Assembly: GCA_023393475.1 (NCBI GenBank)
Contig: JAEWLC010000025.1
Coordinates: 1 to 64,000, forward strand
Direction: 5' to 3'
DNA: 64,000 bases
Origin: Pseudomonadota bacterium
GTDB taxonomy: Bacteria; Pseudomonadota; Alphaproteobacteria; Rhizobiales; Devosiaceae
The notes beneath the pieces are model-generated. The model was not told the origin of the DNA, did not search any database, and worked only from the letters and a program-made list of their open reading frames with translations. Each line of letters opens with the position of its first letter. Within the stretch, counting starts at the first letter, position 1. Shown here piece by piece: positions 17,481-26,028 of this stretch. The translations under genes and the position numbers were made by a program.

Positions 17481-17813
17481 ATGAAGATCCACGTCACCGA
17501 CCAGTCCGGCGTCGAACACGAGCTCGAGGGGCTCGATGGCTGGCGCACGATGGAAGTGATCCGTGACTGGGGCCTCAACATCAAGGCCGAGTGCGGCGGC
17601 GCCTGCTCCTGCGCCACCTGCCACGTCTATGTCGAGGATGGCTGGTTCGACAAACTCCCCCCGCCCAGCGACGACGAGGAAGACCTGCTCTACTCGACAC
17701 TCGACAAGAAGCCGAACAGCCGCCTGAGCTGCCAGATCCTCTTGTCGGATGAGCTGGACGGCATGCGCGTCACGCTTGCGCCGAGTTCGGCCAAGGACTC
17801 CGAGGCTGCCTGA
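17481..17813 (+). CDS. Adrenodoxin-type [2Fe-2S] ferredoxin (second of two)
   Basis: A 110-residue [2Fe-2S] ferredoxin with ligands in ECGGACSCATC (C-x5-C-x2-C) and a fourth Cys in RLSCQI. It differs from the copy at 11194 mainly at both ends and in an acidic loop with PPPSDDEEDL, a likely docking surface. It starts 5 bp after the reductase gene, so the two are co-translated partners. It is the best candidate for the immediate electron donor to sulfite reductase. It converges with the SH3-domain gene with only 2 bp between stops. Confidence 0.9.
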   Translation: MKIHVTDQSGVEHELEGLDGWRTMEVIRDWGLNIKAECGGACSCATCHVYVEDGWFDKLPPPSDDEEDLLYSTLDKKPNSRLSCQILLSDELDGMRVTLAPSSAKDSEAA

Positions 17814-17815
17814 GG

Positions 17816-18331
17816 CTAGTCGACCGCTGCAACGGTAGCGGCGCTTTCCTGCAACAGGCCGCCATAGACCCAGCCTTCGCGGCCGGTCTCGTCCGTCACT
17901 TTCACCCAGCCCCTGACATTCTCGCCGATATTCACCCAGCTGCCCTGGCGCAGCGTGAACACCTGCGGGAAGTTCTTCTTCGGCCCGCTGCGGACGTTGG
18001 CGCCGCTGGCGACGACCTGGTGCGAGAAGGTCGGCTTGGCCACCACCTGCAGTTCCGCCACCGCTTTCGGCGGCTCGACCTTAGTGATCGAGGCGGACGT
18101 AGTGACGATCACCGGCTTCACCGGCACCGATTTTGCGACGTTGAGGGTTTCGGCCTTGGCGGTGGGGAGGCGGACCACATAGCTCGGCTTGGCCGGGCCT
18201 GCCGCGATAGGCGAGTTGGCCGCCACCTCCGTGACCATGCCTGCAGTGAGGCTGAGGCCGGACGCGGTGAAAAGCCCCGCAGCCGCGACCACGCCGGCGA
18301 AAACCGCAAGTGAACGAACGGGAAGGGCCAT
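17816..18331 (-). CDS. Exported bacterial SH3 (SH3b) domain protein
   Basis: A 171-residue protein. A signal peptide or N-terminal anchor (residues 5-30, VFAGVVAAAGLFTASG) is followed by a low-complexity Pro/Ala/Lys stretch and a C-terminal SH3_3 domain of about 65 residues (VVASGANVRSGPKKNFPQV, GSWVNIGE, GWVKVTDETGREGWVYGGLL). SH3b domains bind cell-wall peptides, so it likely acts in the periplasm at peptidoglycan. ATG 18331 is preferred over GTG 18340 because CAGGAG lies 8 bases before the ATG but touches the GTG. The 163-bp upstream gap holds no other feature I can name. Confidence 0.82.
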   Translation of the reverse strand: MALPVRSLAVFAGVVAAAGLFTASGLSLTAGMVTEVAANSPIAAGPAKPSYVVRLPTAKAETLNVAKSVPVKPVIVTTSASITKVEPPKAVAELQVVAKPTFSHQVVASGANVRSGPKKNFPQVFTLRQGSWVNIGENVRGWVKVTDETGREGWVYGGLLQESAATVAAVD

Positions 18332-18503
18332 GTGACGCACTCCTGCCTACGTACCCTGCCTCCTCTCGCCCGCGTCGGTGGCCCCGACGGCGCCGGCCCT
18401 TTGGGAGGCTTGTAGTCCCCATAACGTAGTGCCTGCCGCCTCGGTTCCGCCATAAGTGGTCGCCGACTCGTGATCGCGAGCCGACGCCAGGGTTAACGCC
18501 TGA

Positions 18504-19097
18504 TCAGGCCGCTTCCGCCAATTGGAGCTCTCGGCCGGCCTTGAGCGTGCGGGTGTACCAGGCCAGCTCCTCCAGCATCATGGTGGCGGTCGGCGCGAGG
18601 TACTCGTAGTCGGCAAAATCCTTGCCCTCACGCATCATCCCGATCATCGGCTCCATGTTGATGTGCACCGCGAAGCGCGTCGGCACCATCGACAGCTCGA
18701 CCACCAGCGCCCTGAGGTGCTCCACCGCGCGCGACCCGCCCACCGAGCCGTAGCCGACGAACGCCGCCGGCTTCCGCTCGGTTTCGTTGAAGATGTAGGT
18801 GAGCGCGTTGCTCAACACGCCCGGCAGCGTGTGGTTGTATTCGGCGGTGACGAAGATGTAGCCGTCGAACTCCCCGACCTTGCGGGCAAAGCGCAGTTGC
18901 GCCTCATCGGTCAGCGGCACGAAGCGGGGCGAGCCGGCATTGTCGAAGAACGGGAGCGGATAGTCCCGGAGGTCGATGATCTCGTAGTCCGCATCGCCGC
19001 GCTCGGTGGCGATGCCCTGTACCCATTTTGCCGGGCGGTCGGCGAACCGCGTCTCGCGGGTCGAGGAAAGGATGATGCCGATCTTTGGTTTGGTCAT
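18504..19097 (-). CDS. NADPH-dependent FMN reductase
   Basis: A 197-residue flavodoxin-fold protein. The FMN phosphate loop is IILSSTRETRFAD near the N-terminus, and the second FMN contact is VTAEYNHTLPGVLSNALTYI. Such enzymes reduce FMN, quinones or azo compounds with NADPH. The MTKPKIG start at 19097 is chosen by comparison with the family; two earlier in-frame starts lack a ribosome site. It is divergent from an HxlR-type regulator, a common pair in which the regulator senses reactive electrophiles or oxidants and controls the reductase. Confidence 0.85.
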   Translation of the reverse strand: MTKPKIGIILSSTRETRFADRPAKWVQGIATERGDADYEIIDLRDYPLPFFDNAGSPRFVPLTDEAQLRFARKVGEFDGYIFVTAEYNHTLPGVLSNALTYIFNETERKPAAFVGYGSVGGSRAVEHLRALVVELSMVPTRFAVHINMEPMIGMMREGKDFADYEYLAPTATMMLEELAWYTRTLKAGRELQLAEAA

Positions 19098-19149
19098 TGG
19101 TCTGCTGCTCATGACGAAAGGTTGAGGGGTGGCCACCAACAGAGAGCTA

Positions 19150-19166
19150 GTAACTGTTGGTAACTG
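19150..19166. promoter_or_regulatory. Direct repeat between FMN reductase and HxlR regulator
   Basis: GTAACTG occurs twice (19150-19156 and 19160-19166), exactly 10 bp apart, so both copies face the same side of the helix. The site lies in the 133-bp gap between the two divergent genes, and is the best candidate for the HxlR-type regulator's own binding site. Part of it may overlap a promoter element. Confidence 0.5.
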
Positions 19167-19230
19167 ACGCTAAGTATGTGTCCATCCGAATGCGCCGCAA
19201 GACGGCACCAACCAGTCACCGGAGTTACCC

Positions 19231-19686
19231 ATGGACGACCTGGTCACCCACACGGAACTGCATGTGCACGACAGCGCCGGCGCCTTTGCCAACGGCGAAC
19301 CCGACACGCGCGAGGCCTGCAGGGCCGCGATGATCCCGGTGCATGAAGTGCTGGCGCAAATCTCGGGAAAGTGGACCATTCTCGTCATCCGCGTGCTCGA
19401 GGATGGGCCCCGCCGCTTCTCCGAGATCAAGCGCCAGATCGACGGCGTGTCGCAGAAGATGCTGACGGCGACCCTTCGCGATCTCGAGAAGGACGGCTTC
19501 GTCACCCGCACGGTGACCCCGAGCATCCCGCCGCGGGTCGACTACGAACTGACCGACATGGGGCGCGAACTGCGGCAGCCGCTGCGCGTCATCGGCAACT
19601 GGGCCCACGCCAACCGCCGGCGCGTCGAAGAGGCCCGCGAGCGCTTCGCGGAACGCGAGGAAGAAGCCCGCCGCCTCGCCTGGTAG
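19231..19686 (+). CDS. HxlR-family transcriptional regulator
   Basis: A 151-residue winged-helix protein. The family core is clear: HEVLAQISGKWTILVIRVLEDGPRRFSEIKRQIDGVSQKMLTATLRDLEKDGFVTR, here spanning about residues 37-92. One Cys (C30) lies just before the domain, where related electrophile sensors have their reactive Cys. The C-terminus is a helical Arg/Glu-rich tail. It probably represses the divergent FMN reductase and itself through the repeat at 19150-19166. The inducer is unknown. Confidence 0.88.
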   Translation: MDDLVTHTELHVHDSAGAFANGEPDTREACRAAMIPVHEVLAQISGKWTILVIRVLEDGPRRFSEIKRQIDGVSQKMLTATLRDLEKDGFVTRTVTPSIPPRVDYELTDMGRELRQPLRVIGNWAHANRRRVEEARERFAEREEEARRLAW

Positions 19687-20017
19687 CCGCCGAAGGGGCC
19701 AGGCCCCGCGAGATCCTTGATGGCCGGCTCGGTCAGCTCGCCAACGAAGGCAATATCCTTCGTGGCGGTCCTTTACATGGGCCCGACCACGATCCATATC
19801 CATCATGTCGAAAATGGCAGGTCGGTATTCTTGGTGAGCCCCGACCACTGTTCCTAGGAACGGGTATTCCAGCCCTTAGCGGGGCCGCGGACCACGACGG
19901 AAGCGAGCGTATCTGCCCGCCCGTCGTTGCTGCGCCTTTTTTGGCATACATGCATCGTCGGAACGGCTGAGCGCCTCTGTCAACCGCGTGCTGAGGCACG
20001 CAGACGAGGAACTGGTC
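19687..20017. other. 331-bp region with no supported gene
   Basis: No ORF here has both a plausible ribosome site and a recognisable protein. Short frames exist on both strands, including one of about 45 codons from 19719 on the plus strand with no family features. GAGGAA at 20006-20011 is the ribosome site of the next gene. Confidence 0.4.
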
Positions 20018-20518
20018 ATGTTCACCGACTACATAAAATACCTTCCCCTCCTCTCCATGCTCGGCTGGATCGCGATGTTCGCGTCCAAGCACAAGAGCTT
20101 GTTCCTGGGCGACTGCATGGGGCTTGTCTACCACCTTGCGCTGGTGCCGGTGGTAGCTCTCCTCCCCGGTGGCCCCGAGATTAAGTTCGCCGGATACCTG
20201 TGGTTGTTCTGCGACGCGATGGTCGACATGGCCTCGATCAACGGTGCCGGACACCAGAATGTATGGACGGCGCGGATGTGCGTGCATCTGCTCGCATCGA
20301 TCTGGATAGCCGGTGCTTCCTTCGGCATGTCAGGCGCGGCTCAGTTCATCGGCGTTCTTCTGGGCGTGGGCCTGTTCCTGCATGCGCTCCTCGGGCCGCG
20401 CATCGAGCGTACGAGGCAGGTCCTGGGCGTGTTCGTAATTCCTGGCATGATTGCCTGGCTGCTGTCGGTTGCGTACTGGCTCGGAGCCTTCACAACTCCC
20501 GTTCGTGTCGGTCTTTGA
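20018..20518 (+). CDS. Membrane protein of unknown function
   Basis: A 166-residue hydrophobic protein with about five predicted membrane segments. The first, YLPLLSMLGWIAMFA, starts near residue 7; others include MGLVYHLALVPVVALLPGG and VFVIPGMIAWLLSVAYWLGA. Soluble parts are minimal. ATG 20018 has GAGGAA 8 bases upstream. I do not recognise a family, and neighbours (HxlR regulator, DMT transporter) give no clue. A pseudo-transporter or small scaffold role is possible, but nothing in the sequence decides it. Confidence 0.6.
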   Translation: MFTDYIKYLPLLSMLGWIAMFASKHKSLFLGDCMGLVYHLALVPVVALLPGGPEIKFAGYLWLFCDAMVDMASINGAGHQNVWTARMCVHLLASIWIAGASFGMSGAAQFIGVLLGVGLFLHALLGPRIERTRQVLGVFVIPGMIAWLLSVAYWLGAFTTPVRVGL

Positions 20519-20575
20519 TCGATCCGCATTCAGCGCGCGAGCAGGCCATGTCTGCTCGCGCGTGCCGGGCGGAGC

Positions 20576-21433
20576 CTATGCGGGTCTCGGCGCCCGATTG
20601 CCCGCCCATTGGTTGACGATCAGCCCCGCCATCACCAGCGCCACGCCCACGACCTGCAGCGGGCTGGGCACCAAGTTGCGGATCACCGCATCGAGGATGA
20701 AGGCGACGATCGGCGTCACCAGTATGAACGGGACCACCGCCGGCGCGCTTAGCGCCACGATGGCGCGGTACCACAGGATGAAGGGCAGGGCAGTCAGCGC
20801 CACCGCGAGGATCGCGAGGCCCGCGACGTTCGTGATGTCGAGAGACCCCGGCAGGTCGCCGAGCAGCAGCGCGAGCACCGCCAGCTCCGCGCCACCGACC
20901 AGCAACTGCCAGGCCGTGAAAGTGGTGAGCCCCGTCTCCGGCGGTCGGCCCCAGCGGTTGATCAGCACGCCGCCGAGCGAGCCGGCAGCGACGCTCACGA
21001 GCCCCGCGACGACGCCCCAGCCATCCATGCCCGCATCGTAGCGCAGGATCACGAGCGCCACCCCGATCGCGCCGACGACGACCGATCCGATCTTGATCGG
21101 CGTCGGCGGCTGCCGCAGCAGGGCCCAGGCGAAAAGGATCGACAGCAGCGGTCCCAGCGTCTGGAACGTGCCGGCAACCCCGCCGGGCAGCCGGAGCGCC
21201 GACACGAAGAGCAGCGCGAAGGAGGCGCCGAAGTTGAGCGTTCCCAGCACGATCAGCTTTGGCCAGTAGCCGGCGGGCACGCTCTGTCGCGCCATCGCAA
21301 GCAGCAGGAGGCCGCCGCCGAGCCCCCGCACCGCCCCGATGAACACCGGATTATGCGGCAGCATTGTCGTCGTGATGATGTAGGTGAAGCCCCAGAGGGT
21401 CGCCGCGCACAGTGCCGCCAGCTTCAGATTCAT
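20576..21433 (-). CDS. DMT-family (EamA) transporter
   Basis: A 285-residue protein with ten membrane segments arranged as two EamA halves. The N-terminal half has LWGFTYIITTTML and LRLPGGVAGTFQTLGPL, the second half ALTALPFILWYRAIVALSAPAVVPFILVTPIV. Members export amino acids, metabolites or drugs; the substrate is unknown. The start at 21433 (MNLKLAAL) places the first helix immediately after it; the open frame extends to 21553 but that part is not helical and is Pro/Ser-rich. It converges with the preceding membrane protein gene. Confidence 0.83.
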   Translation of the reverse strand: MNLKLAALCAATLWGFTYIITTTMLPHNPVFIGAVRGLGGGLLLLAMARQSVPAGYWPKLIVLGTLNFGASFALLFVSALRLPGGVAGTFQTLGPLLSILFAWALLRQPPTPIKIGSVVVGAIGVALVILRYDAGMDGWGVVAGLVSVAAGSLGGVLINRWGRPPETGLTTFTAWQLLVGGAELAVLALLLGDLPGSLDITNVAGLAILAVALTALPFILWYRAIVALSAPAVVPFILVTPIVAFILDAVIRNLVPSPLQVVGVALVMAGLIVNQWAGNRAPRPA

Positions 21434-21595
21434 GTCGAGGGACTCTGAATCGGAGGGAGCCTGACCGGGCCCCGGGGTTGTCGTCGCACCAGAGTTATTC
21501 CTGCCCGGCAGTTGCCATGGGTCGCCGTTCATTGGCGGTTCAGGCTTCGACACCTACTCGCCGCAAGCGGGGGCATTACCGCTGAGGCAATTGGT

Positions 21596-22138
21596 TTGTA
21601 CACGTTTTTCAAGTTGCTGCACGTCATCACCGCTATCGCCTGGGTCGGCGGCGGGGTGACGCTTCTGGCCGCTAACATCATCGCCACCAAGGTTCAGGGC
21701 GAGGAGGCTGCCTTCAAGGTTCTCGACATCATGAATGTGCTGGGAAAGACGTGGTTCGTGCCCACCTCGTTCCTCACCGTGATCTTCGGCGCCATCGCCA
21801 CGACGCTCGGCGGCGCCTGGGGGGAGTTCTGGATCATCCTCGGCCTCGCCGGCTTCGCCTCGACCTTCTTCACCGGACTGCTGCTGATCGAGCCGCAGGG
21901 CCGCCGCATCGCAGCGGCAATGGGCGAGGGTCGCTTCGAGGAAGCGCAGGCCGCCGGCAACCGGCTGATGCAGGTCGTGCGGTTCGACTACACGGTCATG
22001 CTGGTTGTCATCATCGACATGGTCATCAAGCCGGATTGGTCCGACTTCATCACCATCGCCATCATGGCAGCGCTCATCGTTGCCGGTGCCGTTGCCTTCC
22101 TCGGCCTCGGGCGCAACCGCCAGCTCACGGCGGCCTGA
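21596..22138 (+). CDS. DUF2269-family membrane protein
   Basis: A 180-residue protein with about four to five membrane segments. The opening FFKLLHVITAIAWVGGGV is typical of DUF2269, where a His in the first helix is conserved. It begins with TTG 21596: GAGG at 21584-21587 lies 8 bases upstream and no ATG is available before the first helix. The function of the family is unknown, although a copper or heme-related membrane role has been suggested for relatives. It ends in a hairpin terminator at 22153, shared with a converging FMN reductase gene. Confidence 0.75.
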   Translation: MYTFFKLLHVITAIAWVGGGVTLLAANIIATKVQGEEAAFKVLDIMNVLGKTWFVPTSFLTVIFGAIATTLGGAWGEFWIILGLAGFASTFFTGLLLIEPQGRRIAAAMGEGRFEEAQAAGNRLMQVVRFDYTVMLVVIIDMVIKPDWSDFITIAIMAALIVAGAVAFLGLGRNRQLTAA

Positions 22139-22152
22139 TCCCGCAAACGAAG

Positions 22153-22173
22153 CGGCCCGCCATTGGCGGGCCG
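22153..22173. terminator. Hairpin between converging genes
   Basis: CGGCCCGCC (22153-22161) and GGCGGGCCG (22165-22173) form a 9-bp GC stem with an ATT loop, between the stops of the DUF2269 gene and the FMN reductase gene. There is no long T-run on either strand, so termination efficiency is uncertain. Confidence 0.65.
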
Positions 22174-22180
22174 TCTCAAC

Positions 22181-22765
22181 TCAGGCAGTTCTGCGCAACT
22201 CTTCTGCTGCCTCGCGCGGTTCGGCGAAGCGGCCGATCCAGTCGCTGAACCGATCCACCCAGATGCCGAGATTGGTGCGCATCCGCTCGTCGGTGATGCC
22301 GTAGTCCTCGTCGATCGCGCCGGGACGGGACTGGAAGTAGATCTCCGGCGTCCCCATCAGGGCCATGCCTGTCATCGGCAGGATCGATCGCAGGTGCGCC
22401 TGCGCCGCCGCCGTTCCGCTGACGCCCCCCGTTGCACCCGCGATAGCCGCCGGCTTGCCGCTCCACACGCCATCGCCATAGGGGCGCGACGGCCAATCGA
22501 TGGCGTTCTTCAGGATGCCCGGGATCGAACGGTTGTATTCGGGCGTCACGAACAGCACCGCGTCAGCATCCGCGATCTCGCTCTTCAGGCGCACGACTTC
22601 CGCCGGCGGATCGTTCCACAGCGTCTCGTCGTAGAACGGCAGGTTGTCGATGCGCAGGTAGGTGAACTCGAGCTTGCCGGCGGCCAGCTTCTCCAGCGCC
22701 TTGGCAAGCCTGAGATTGGATGAGTTCGGCCGGGTAGACCCGACCATCACGGCGACCCGGTACAC
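22181..22765 (-). CDS. NADPH-dependent FMN reductase (second in window)
   Basis: A 194-residue flavodoxin-fold reductase with the FMN loop VMVGSTRPNSSNLRLA and the second FMN motif FVTPEYNRSIPGILKNAIDW. It is only distantly related to the one at 18504. It starts with GTG at 22765: AAGGGGG sits 5 bases upstream and no nearer ATG matches the family start. Relatives include chromate and quinone reductases. It has no operon partner. A REPIN-like repeat lies upstream. Confidence 0.85.
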   Translation of the reverse strand: MYRVAVMVGSTRPNSSNLRLAKALEKLAAGKLEFTYLRIDNLPFYDETLWNDPPAEVVRLKSEIADADAVLFVTPEYNRSIPGILKNAIDWPSRPYGDGVWSGKPAAIAGATGGVSGTAAAQAHLRSILPMTGMALMGTPEIYFQSRPGAIDEDYGITDERMRTNLGIWVDRFSDWIGRFAEPREAAEELRRTA

Positions 22766-22880
22766 GGCTGCCCCCTTGGTATAGAAATGTGACTGAGGGT
22801 GGATATGTGCCTATGCCACCGATCAGGCAAGACGGCACATGGTTGTAACCATCGAACGGAGTGTTCACCCCTCCACCGGC

Positions 22881-22959
22881 TGTCATCCCTCCGAAGGCAG
22901 GGATCCATCTATCCACCAGCGCGGGCCGCGACTTGGATCCCTGCCTTCGCAGGGATGAC
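22881..22959. repeat. REPIN-like element, copy 2
   Basis: Arms at 22881-22907 and 22934-22959 are inverted repeats with one or two mismatches and share the sequence of copy 1 (TGGATCCCTGCCTTCG core). The spacer is again 26 bp and related to that of copy 1. The element lies between the FMN reductase and ycjF genes, again in non-coding DNA. Confidence 0.85.
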
Positions 22960-22991
22960 CTCGTAGTTTGGTCGCCCACCTGGGCTCGAAG

Positions 22992-24017
22992 TCAGCTGGT
23001 CTTCTGGCTGTTCAGCACATTCGCCAGTTCGGGAATGAAGTCCTTGACCACCGGCTGCTTCATCACCTCGAAGGGCAGGGGGCGAACCACCCGCATCGCG
23101 GCGATGCCGACGCGCACCGTCATCAGCCCGTTGACCACGCCCTCGCCGAGCCGTGCCGAGAGTTTTGCCGCGAGCCCCTGTCCCACCAGCTGCTCCACCA
23201 CGCCATCGGTCAGCACCAGCCCGCCGGTGACCGCGAGGTGAGCCAGAATGGCGCCCAGCAGCCGCCAGGTCCCGAGGAGGCCAGGACGCGCACCATAGAG
23301 CCGGGCGATATCCCCGCCGAGGCGAATGCTCTCGTAGATCACGAAGGCAATATCGATCAGCGCGCGCGGGCTGACGGTCGTCACCAGCGCCACCCTACGG
23401 GCCGACGCTGCGGTAAGCGCGCGGGCCCGGGCGTCGAGAGGCGCCATCAGCAGGCGCTCGCCCAGCCGGACATGCTCGGCGCCGTCGAAGACGTGGCGAG
23501 CACTGGCTTCGAGCTCGTCGCGCCCGCGGGCGAGGTCGGGACGGCGGGCATAGATGTCGAGCAGCTCGCGCGTCACCTCGGCGCCATCCTTGTTGCGGTC
23601 GCTGGCCAGCGCCGCCAGAGCCCGGTGGCGCAGCTTGTCGAGCGCCCGCAGGCGGAACAACGATGAGGCCTCGCGCACCAGCAGCGCAATAAGCGCCACG
23701 ACGAAGGCGGCGAGCACCGCAAGTCCTACCCAGCCGAGCCAGGGTTGTGTCGCGAACAGGTCGGCGATCAGCCGCTCCGCCGCCAGCCCAAGCGCCAGCG
23801 ACACGAGGATTCCGCCGGTGGTCCACGCGATCCGCCCGAACCAGCCCATCAGGCGCGGCTTCGCCACGGCCTCATCGAGCGGCACATCGGCTTCTGTGAT
23901 CGGCTCGATCGTATCGGGCAACGCCACCGCCTGCGTCGGCTGGAACACGCGCGGCCGCCGCGGCTCCTCGGCCGCGTCCGTACTGCTACCGACGGTACGA
24001 GCAAAGGGCGGTTTCAC
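22992..24017 (-). CDS. YcjF-family inner membrane protein (DUF697)
   Basis: A 341-residue protein with an N-terminal soluble part (about 55 residues), two membrane segments (about 60-85 and 95-115) and a DUF697-like C-terminal half (GLLGTWRLLGAILAHLAVTGGLVLTDG). This is the YcjF pattern. Its start codon overlaps the stop of the ycjX-like gene by 4 bp (ATGA), so the two are translated together. In enterics the pair is induced by envelope stress, but its molecular job is unknown. A partner role with the GTPase-like YcjX is inferred from coupling. Confidence 0.83.
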   Translation of the reverse strand: MKPPFARTVGSSTDAAEEPRRPRVFQPTQAVALPDTIEPITEADVPLDEAVAKPRLMGWFGRIAWTTGGILVSLALGLAAERLIADLFATQPWLGWVGLAVLAAFVVALIALLVREASSLFRLRALDKLRHRALAALASDRNKDGAEVTRELLDIYARRPDLARGRDELEASARHVFDGAEHVRLGERLLMAPLDARARALTAASARRVALVTTVSPRALIDIAFVIYESIRLGGDIARLYGARPGLLGTWRLLGAILAHLAVTGGLVLTDGVVEQLVGQGLAAKLSARLGEGVVNGLMTVRVGIAAMRVVRPLPFEVMKQPVVKDFIPELANVLNSQKTS

Positions 24018-25468
24018 TTGAGCCAGTCTCCGATCAGGTAGTCGAGCGCCCGGTCGAAGCGGATATGCGGCAGGACGACGTTGCCTTCGGCATTCTTCTC
24101 GAGCTTCTGCGGCGGCTGGAAGCGGAGGAAGTTCAGCGCCACCGGCCGCCCGTTCTCGAACAGGGTCTCGGGATGCTCGGGCAGGTCGCCGGGAAACAGC
24201 GCGATCTCGGTCCTGCCGTCATAGGTGAGGCCATCCAGGACTTCGCCCTTCTGCGGCGTGCCGACGATCACCTCGTGCCGCTGGCCGCCTTCTTCGATCA
24301 CGCTCTCCCGCGTCGCGCGAACCGCAGCGATCGCCATCGAGCGCGTTTCGGCGCCGGCAAAGCGCGCCTTGCGCGAGGCATCGGCAACGAGCCGGTTCAT
24401 CACGCCCTCGAGCCGATCGTGGCTGGAGGAGTGGATATGGTCCGCCTTGGTGGCAGCGAACAGGATGCGGTCGATCCGGCGTGCCACCAGCCGGGTCAGC
24501 ACGTTGTTATCCCCCTGCCGGAAGCAGGCGAGTATATCGGTGAGAGCGGCTTCAAGATCGGCGACTGCGGCGGGCCCGGCATTGAGTGCGCGCAGCGTAT
24601 CGACCAGCACGACCTGCCGGTCGAGGCGAGCAAAGTGGTCGCGGAAGAACGGCCGCACGACGATCGCCTTGTAGGCCTCGTAGCGCCGCTCCATCATGGC
24701 GTAGAGGCTCGACGAACGGACCGGTCCCGTCTGGGCCGGCAGCGGCGCGAAGGTGAGGGCAGGGCTGCCCTCGAGATCGCCCGGCAGCAGGAACCGGCCC
24801 GGCGGCAGCGAACTCAGCGCCCGCCCGTCTTCCCGGCTCCGCCTCAGGTAATCGGTGAACGCGGCGGCTAGCCGCTCGGCGTCCACATCGGTGGCGTCTC
24901 TCGCGCTGTCCGTCTGTTGGATTTCGTCAATGAACCGTTCAGCTTCGGCCTTGGAATGGGGCAGCGATGCTCGCCTAAGTGCCTGTTCGCTCCACTCCGC
25001 ATAGCTCAGCGACAAGAGCGGCAGGTCGAGCAGCCACTCGCCCGGATAGTCGACGATATCGAGGTTGAGCACGGTCGGACCGAACATGCCCGAAGTCCAC
25101 CGCGTCGACTGGAATTTCAGCATGATGCGTAACTGACTGATCCGCCTCGTGGATTCGGGCCAGTGCGGCTCGCTCCCCGTCAGCGCCGCGAGGTGCTGCT
25201 CATAGGCAAACCGGGGCACTCCCGCATCCGGATGCTCGGCCAGCCGCGCCCCGATGAACCGCCCCTCCGTCATCGCCGCAAACCCCGGCAGCCGCCCGCC
25301 GGTCAACAGGTTATGGATCAGCGCGGTGATAAAAACCGTTTTCCCGGAACGGCTTAGCCCAGTTACCCCCAGCCGCAGCGTCGGCGTGAACGGCGCCTTG
25401 GCCGCGTCAGCGAGATTGCCCAGCGCGATGCCGATCTCGTCGGAAATGGTTGTCGGCGACTGCGGCAC
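24014..25468 (-). CDS. YcjX-family GTP-binding protein
   Basis: A 484-residue nucleotide-binding protein. The P-loop VTGLSRSGKTVFITALIHNLL lies near residue 35 and matches the YcjX family closely; DIVDYPGEWLLDLPLL is the G3 region, and FAATKADHI the G4-like motif. I chose GTG 25468 because AGGAG lies 5 bases upstream, while the longer open frame begins with TTG 25519 without a ribosome site. It is the first gene of a two-gene operon with ycjF. The protein likely acts at the inner membrane together with YcjF in an envelope stress response. Confidence 0.87.
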   Translation of the reverse strand: MPQSPTTISDEIGIALGNLADAAKAPFTPTLRLGVTGLSRSGKTVFITALIHNLLTGGRLPGFAAMTEGRFIGARLAEHPDAGVPRFAYEQHLAALTGSEPHWPESTRRISQLRIMLKFQSTRWTSGMFGPTVLNLDIVDYPGEWLLDLPLLSLSYAEWSEQALRRASLPHSKAEAERFIDEIQQTDSARDATDVDAERLAAAFTDYLRRSREDGRALSSLPPGRFLLPGDLEGSPALTFAPLPAQTGPVRSSSLYAMMERRYEAYKAIVVRPFFRDHFARLDRQVVLVDTLRALNAGPAAVADLEAALTDILACFRQGDNNVLTRLVARRIDRILFAATKADHIHSSSHDRLEGVMNRLVADASRKARFAGAETRSMAIAAVRATRESVIEEGGQRHEVIVGTPQKGEVLDGLTYDGRTEIALFPGDLPEHPETLFENGRPVALNFLRFQPPQKLEKNAEGNVVLPHIRFDRALDYLIGDWLK

Positions 25469-25577
25469 GGGCGCTCCTGGGTAGTCGCCGAAAGGTAGGT
25501 TCTTCCCATCCGAATGCAAGCCGATCCGGCGAACCCGAACAGCCTCCCTGCGTTTAGCTCCAACAGAGGAGGTTCAG

Positions 25578-26012
25578 ATGCAGAAACCCGTAGTAGAGGT
25601 CGACACCGCAATCGCCGCCCCGGCGCTAACCGTCTGGAAAGCCATGCAATCCGGCGCGATGTTCCCGGGAACGACCATCGAGACCGACTGGAAGATCGGC
25701 CACCCGATCACCTTCAGGGGCGAGTGGGAGGGCCGGTCATTCACCGATCGCGGCGAGATCCAGACGCTGTCCGAAGCCCACGAGCTCAGTTTCACCCACT
25801 GGAGCGACAAGGATGGATCGGGGGAGCGACCGGAGAGCTATCACATTGTGAAATATGAGCTTCAGCCGGCCGGCTCCGGCACCAGGGTGACGCTCAGCCA
25901 GTTCAACGAAGGCAAGGACAAGGAGATCGACGCGGCCCAGAAGGCCGAATTCGAGAAGAACTGGCGAATGATGCTCGATGGCCTGAAGCAGACGGTGGAG
26001 GGGAGCCACTGA
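25578..26012 (+). CDS. SRPBCC (START/AHSA1-like) domain protein
   Basis: A 144-residue single-domain protein of the SRPBCC fold. Recognisable parts are the opening VEVDTAIAAPALTVWKAM, the middle strand GRSFTDRGEIQTLSEAHELSFTHW and the C-terminal long helix EKNWRMMLDGLKQTVEG. This fold binds hydrophobic ligands in a deep pocket; AHSA1-type members are common in bacteria without known ligand. A strong AGAGGAGG ribosome site precedes ATG 25578. It is divergent from ycjX and converges with metA. Confidence 0.82.
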   Translation: MQKPVVEVDTAIAAPALTVWKAMQSGAMFPGTTIETDWKIGHPITFRGEWEGRSFTDRGEIQTLSEAHELSFTHWSDKDGSGERPESYHIVKYELQPAGSGTRVTLSQFNEGKDKEIDAAQKAEFEKNWRMMLDGLKQTVEGSH

Positions 26013-26028
26013 GGCTCCCCAGCCCGTG

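Noticed and set aside
19733..20287. A 184-residue minus-strand frame
   Set aside because: It runs across the intergenic region and the opposite strand of a membrane protein gene and has no hydrophobic pattern or domain of its own.
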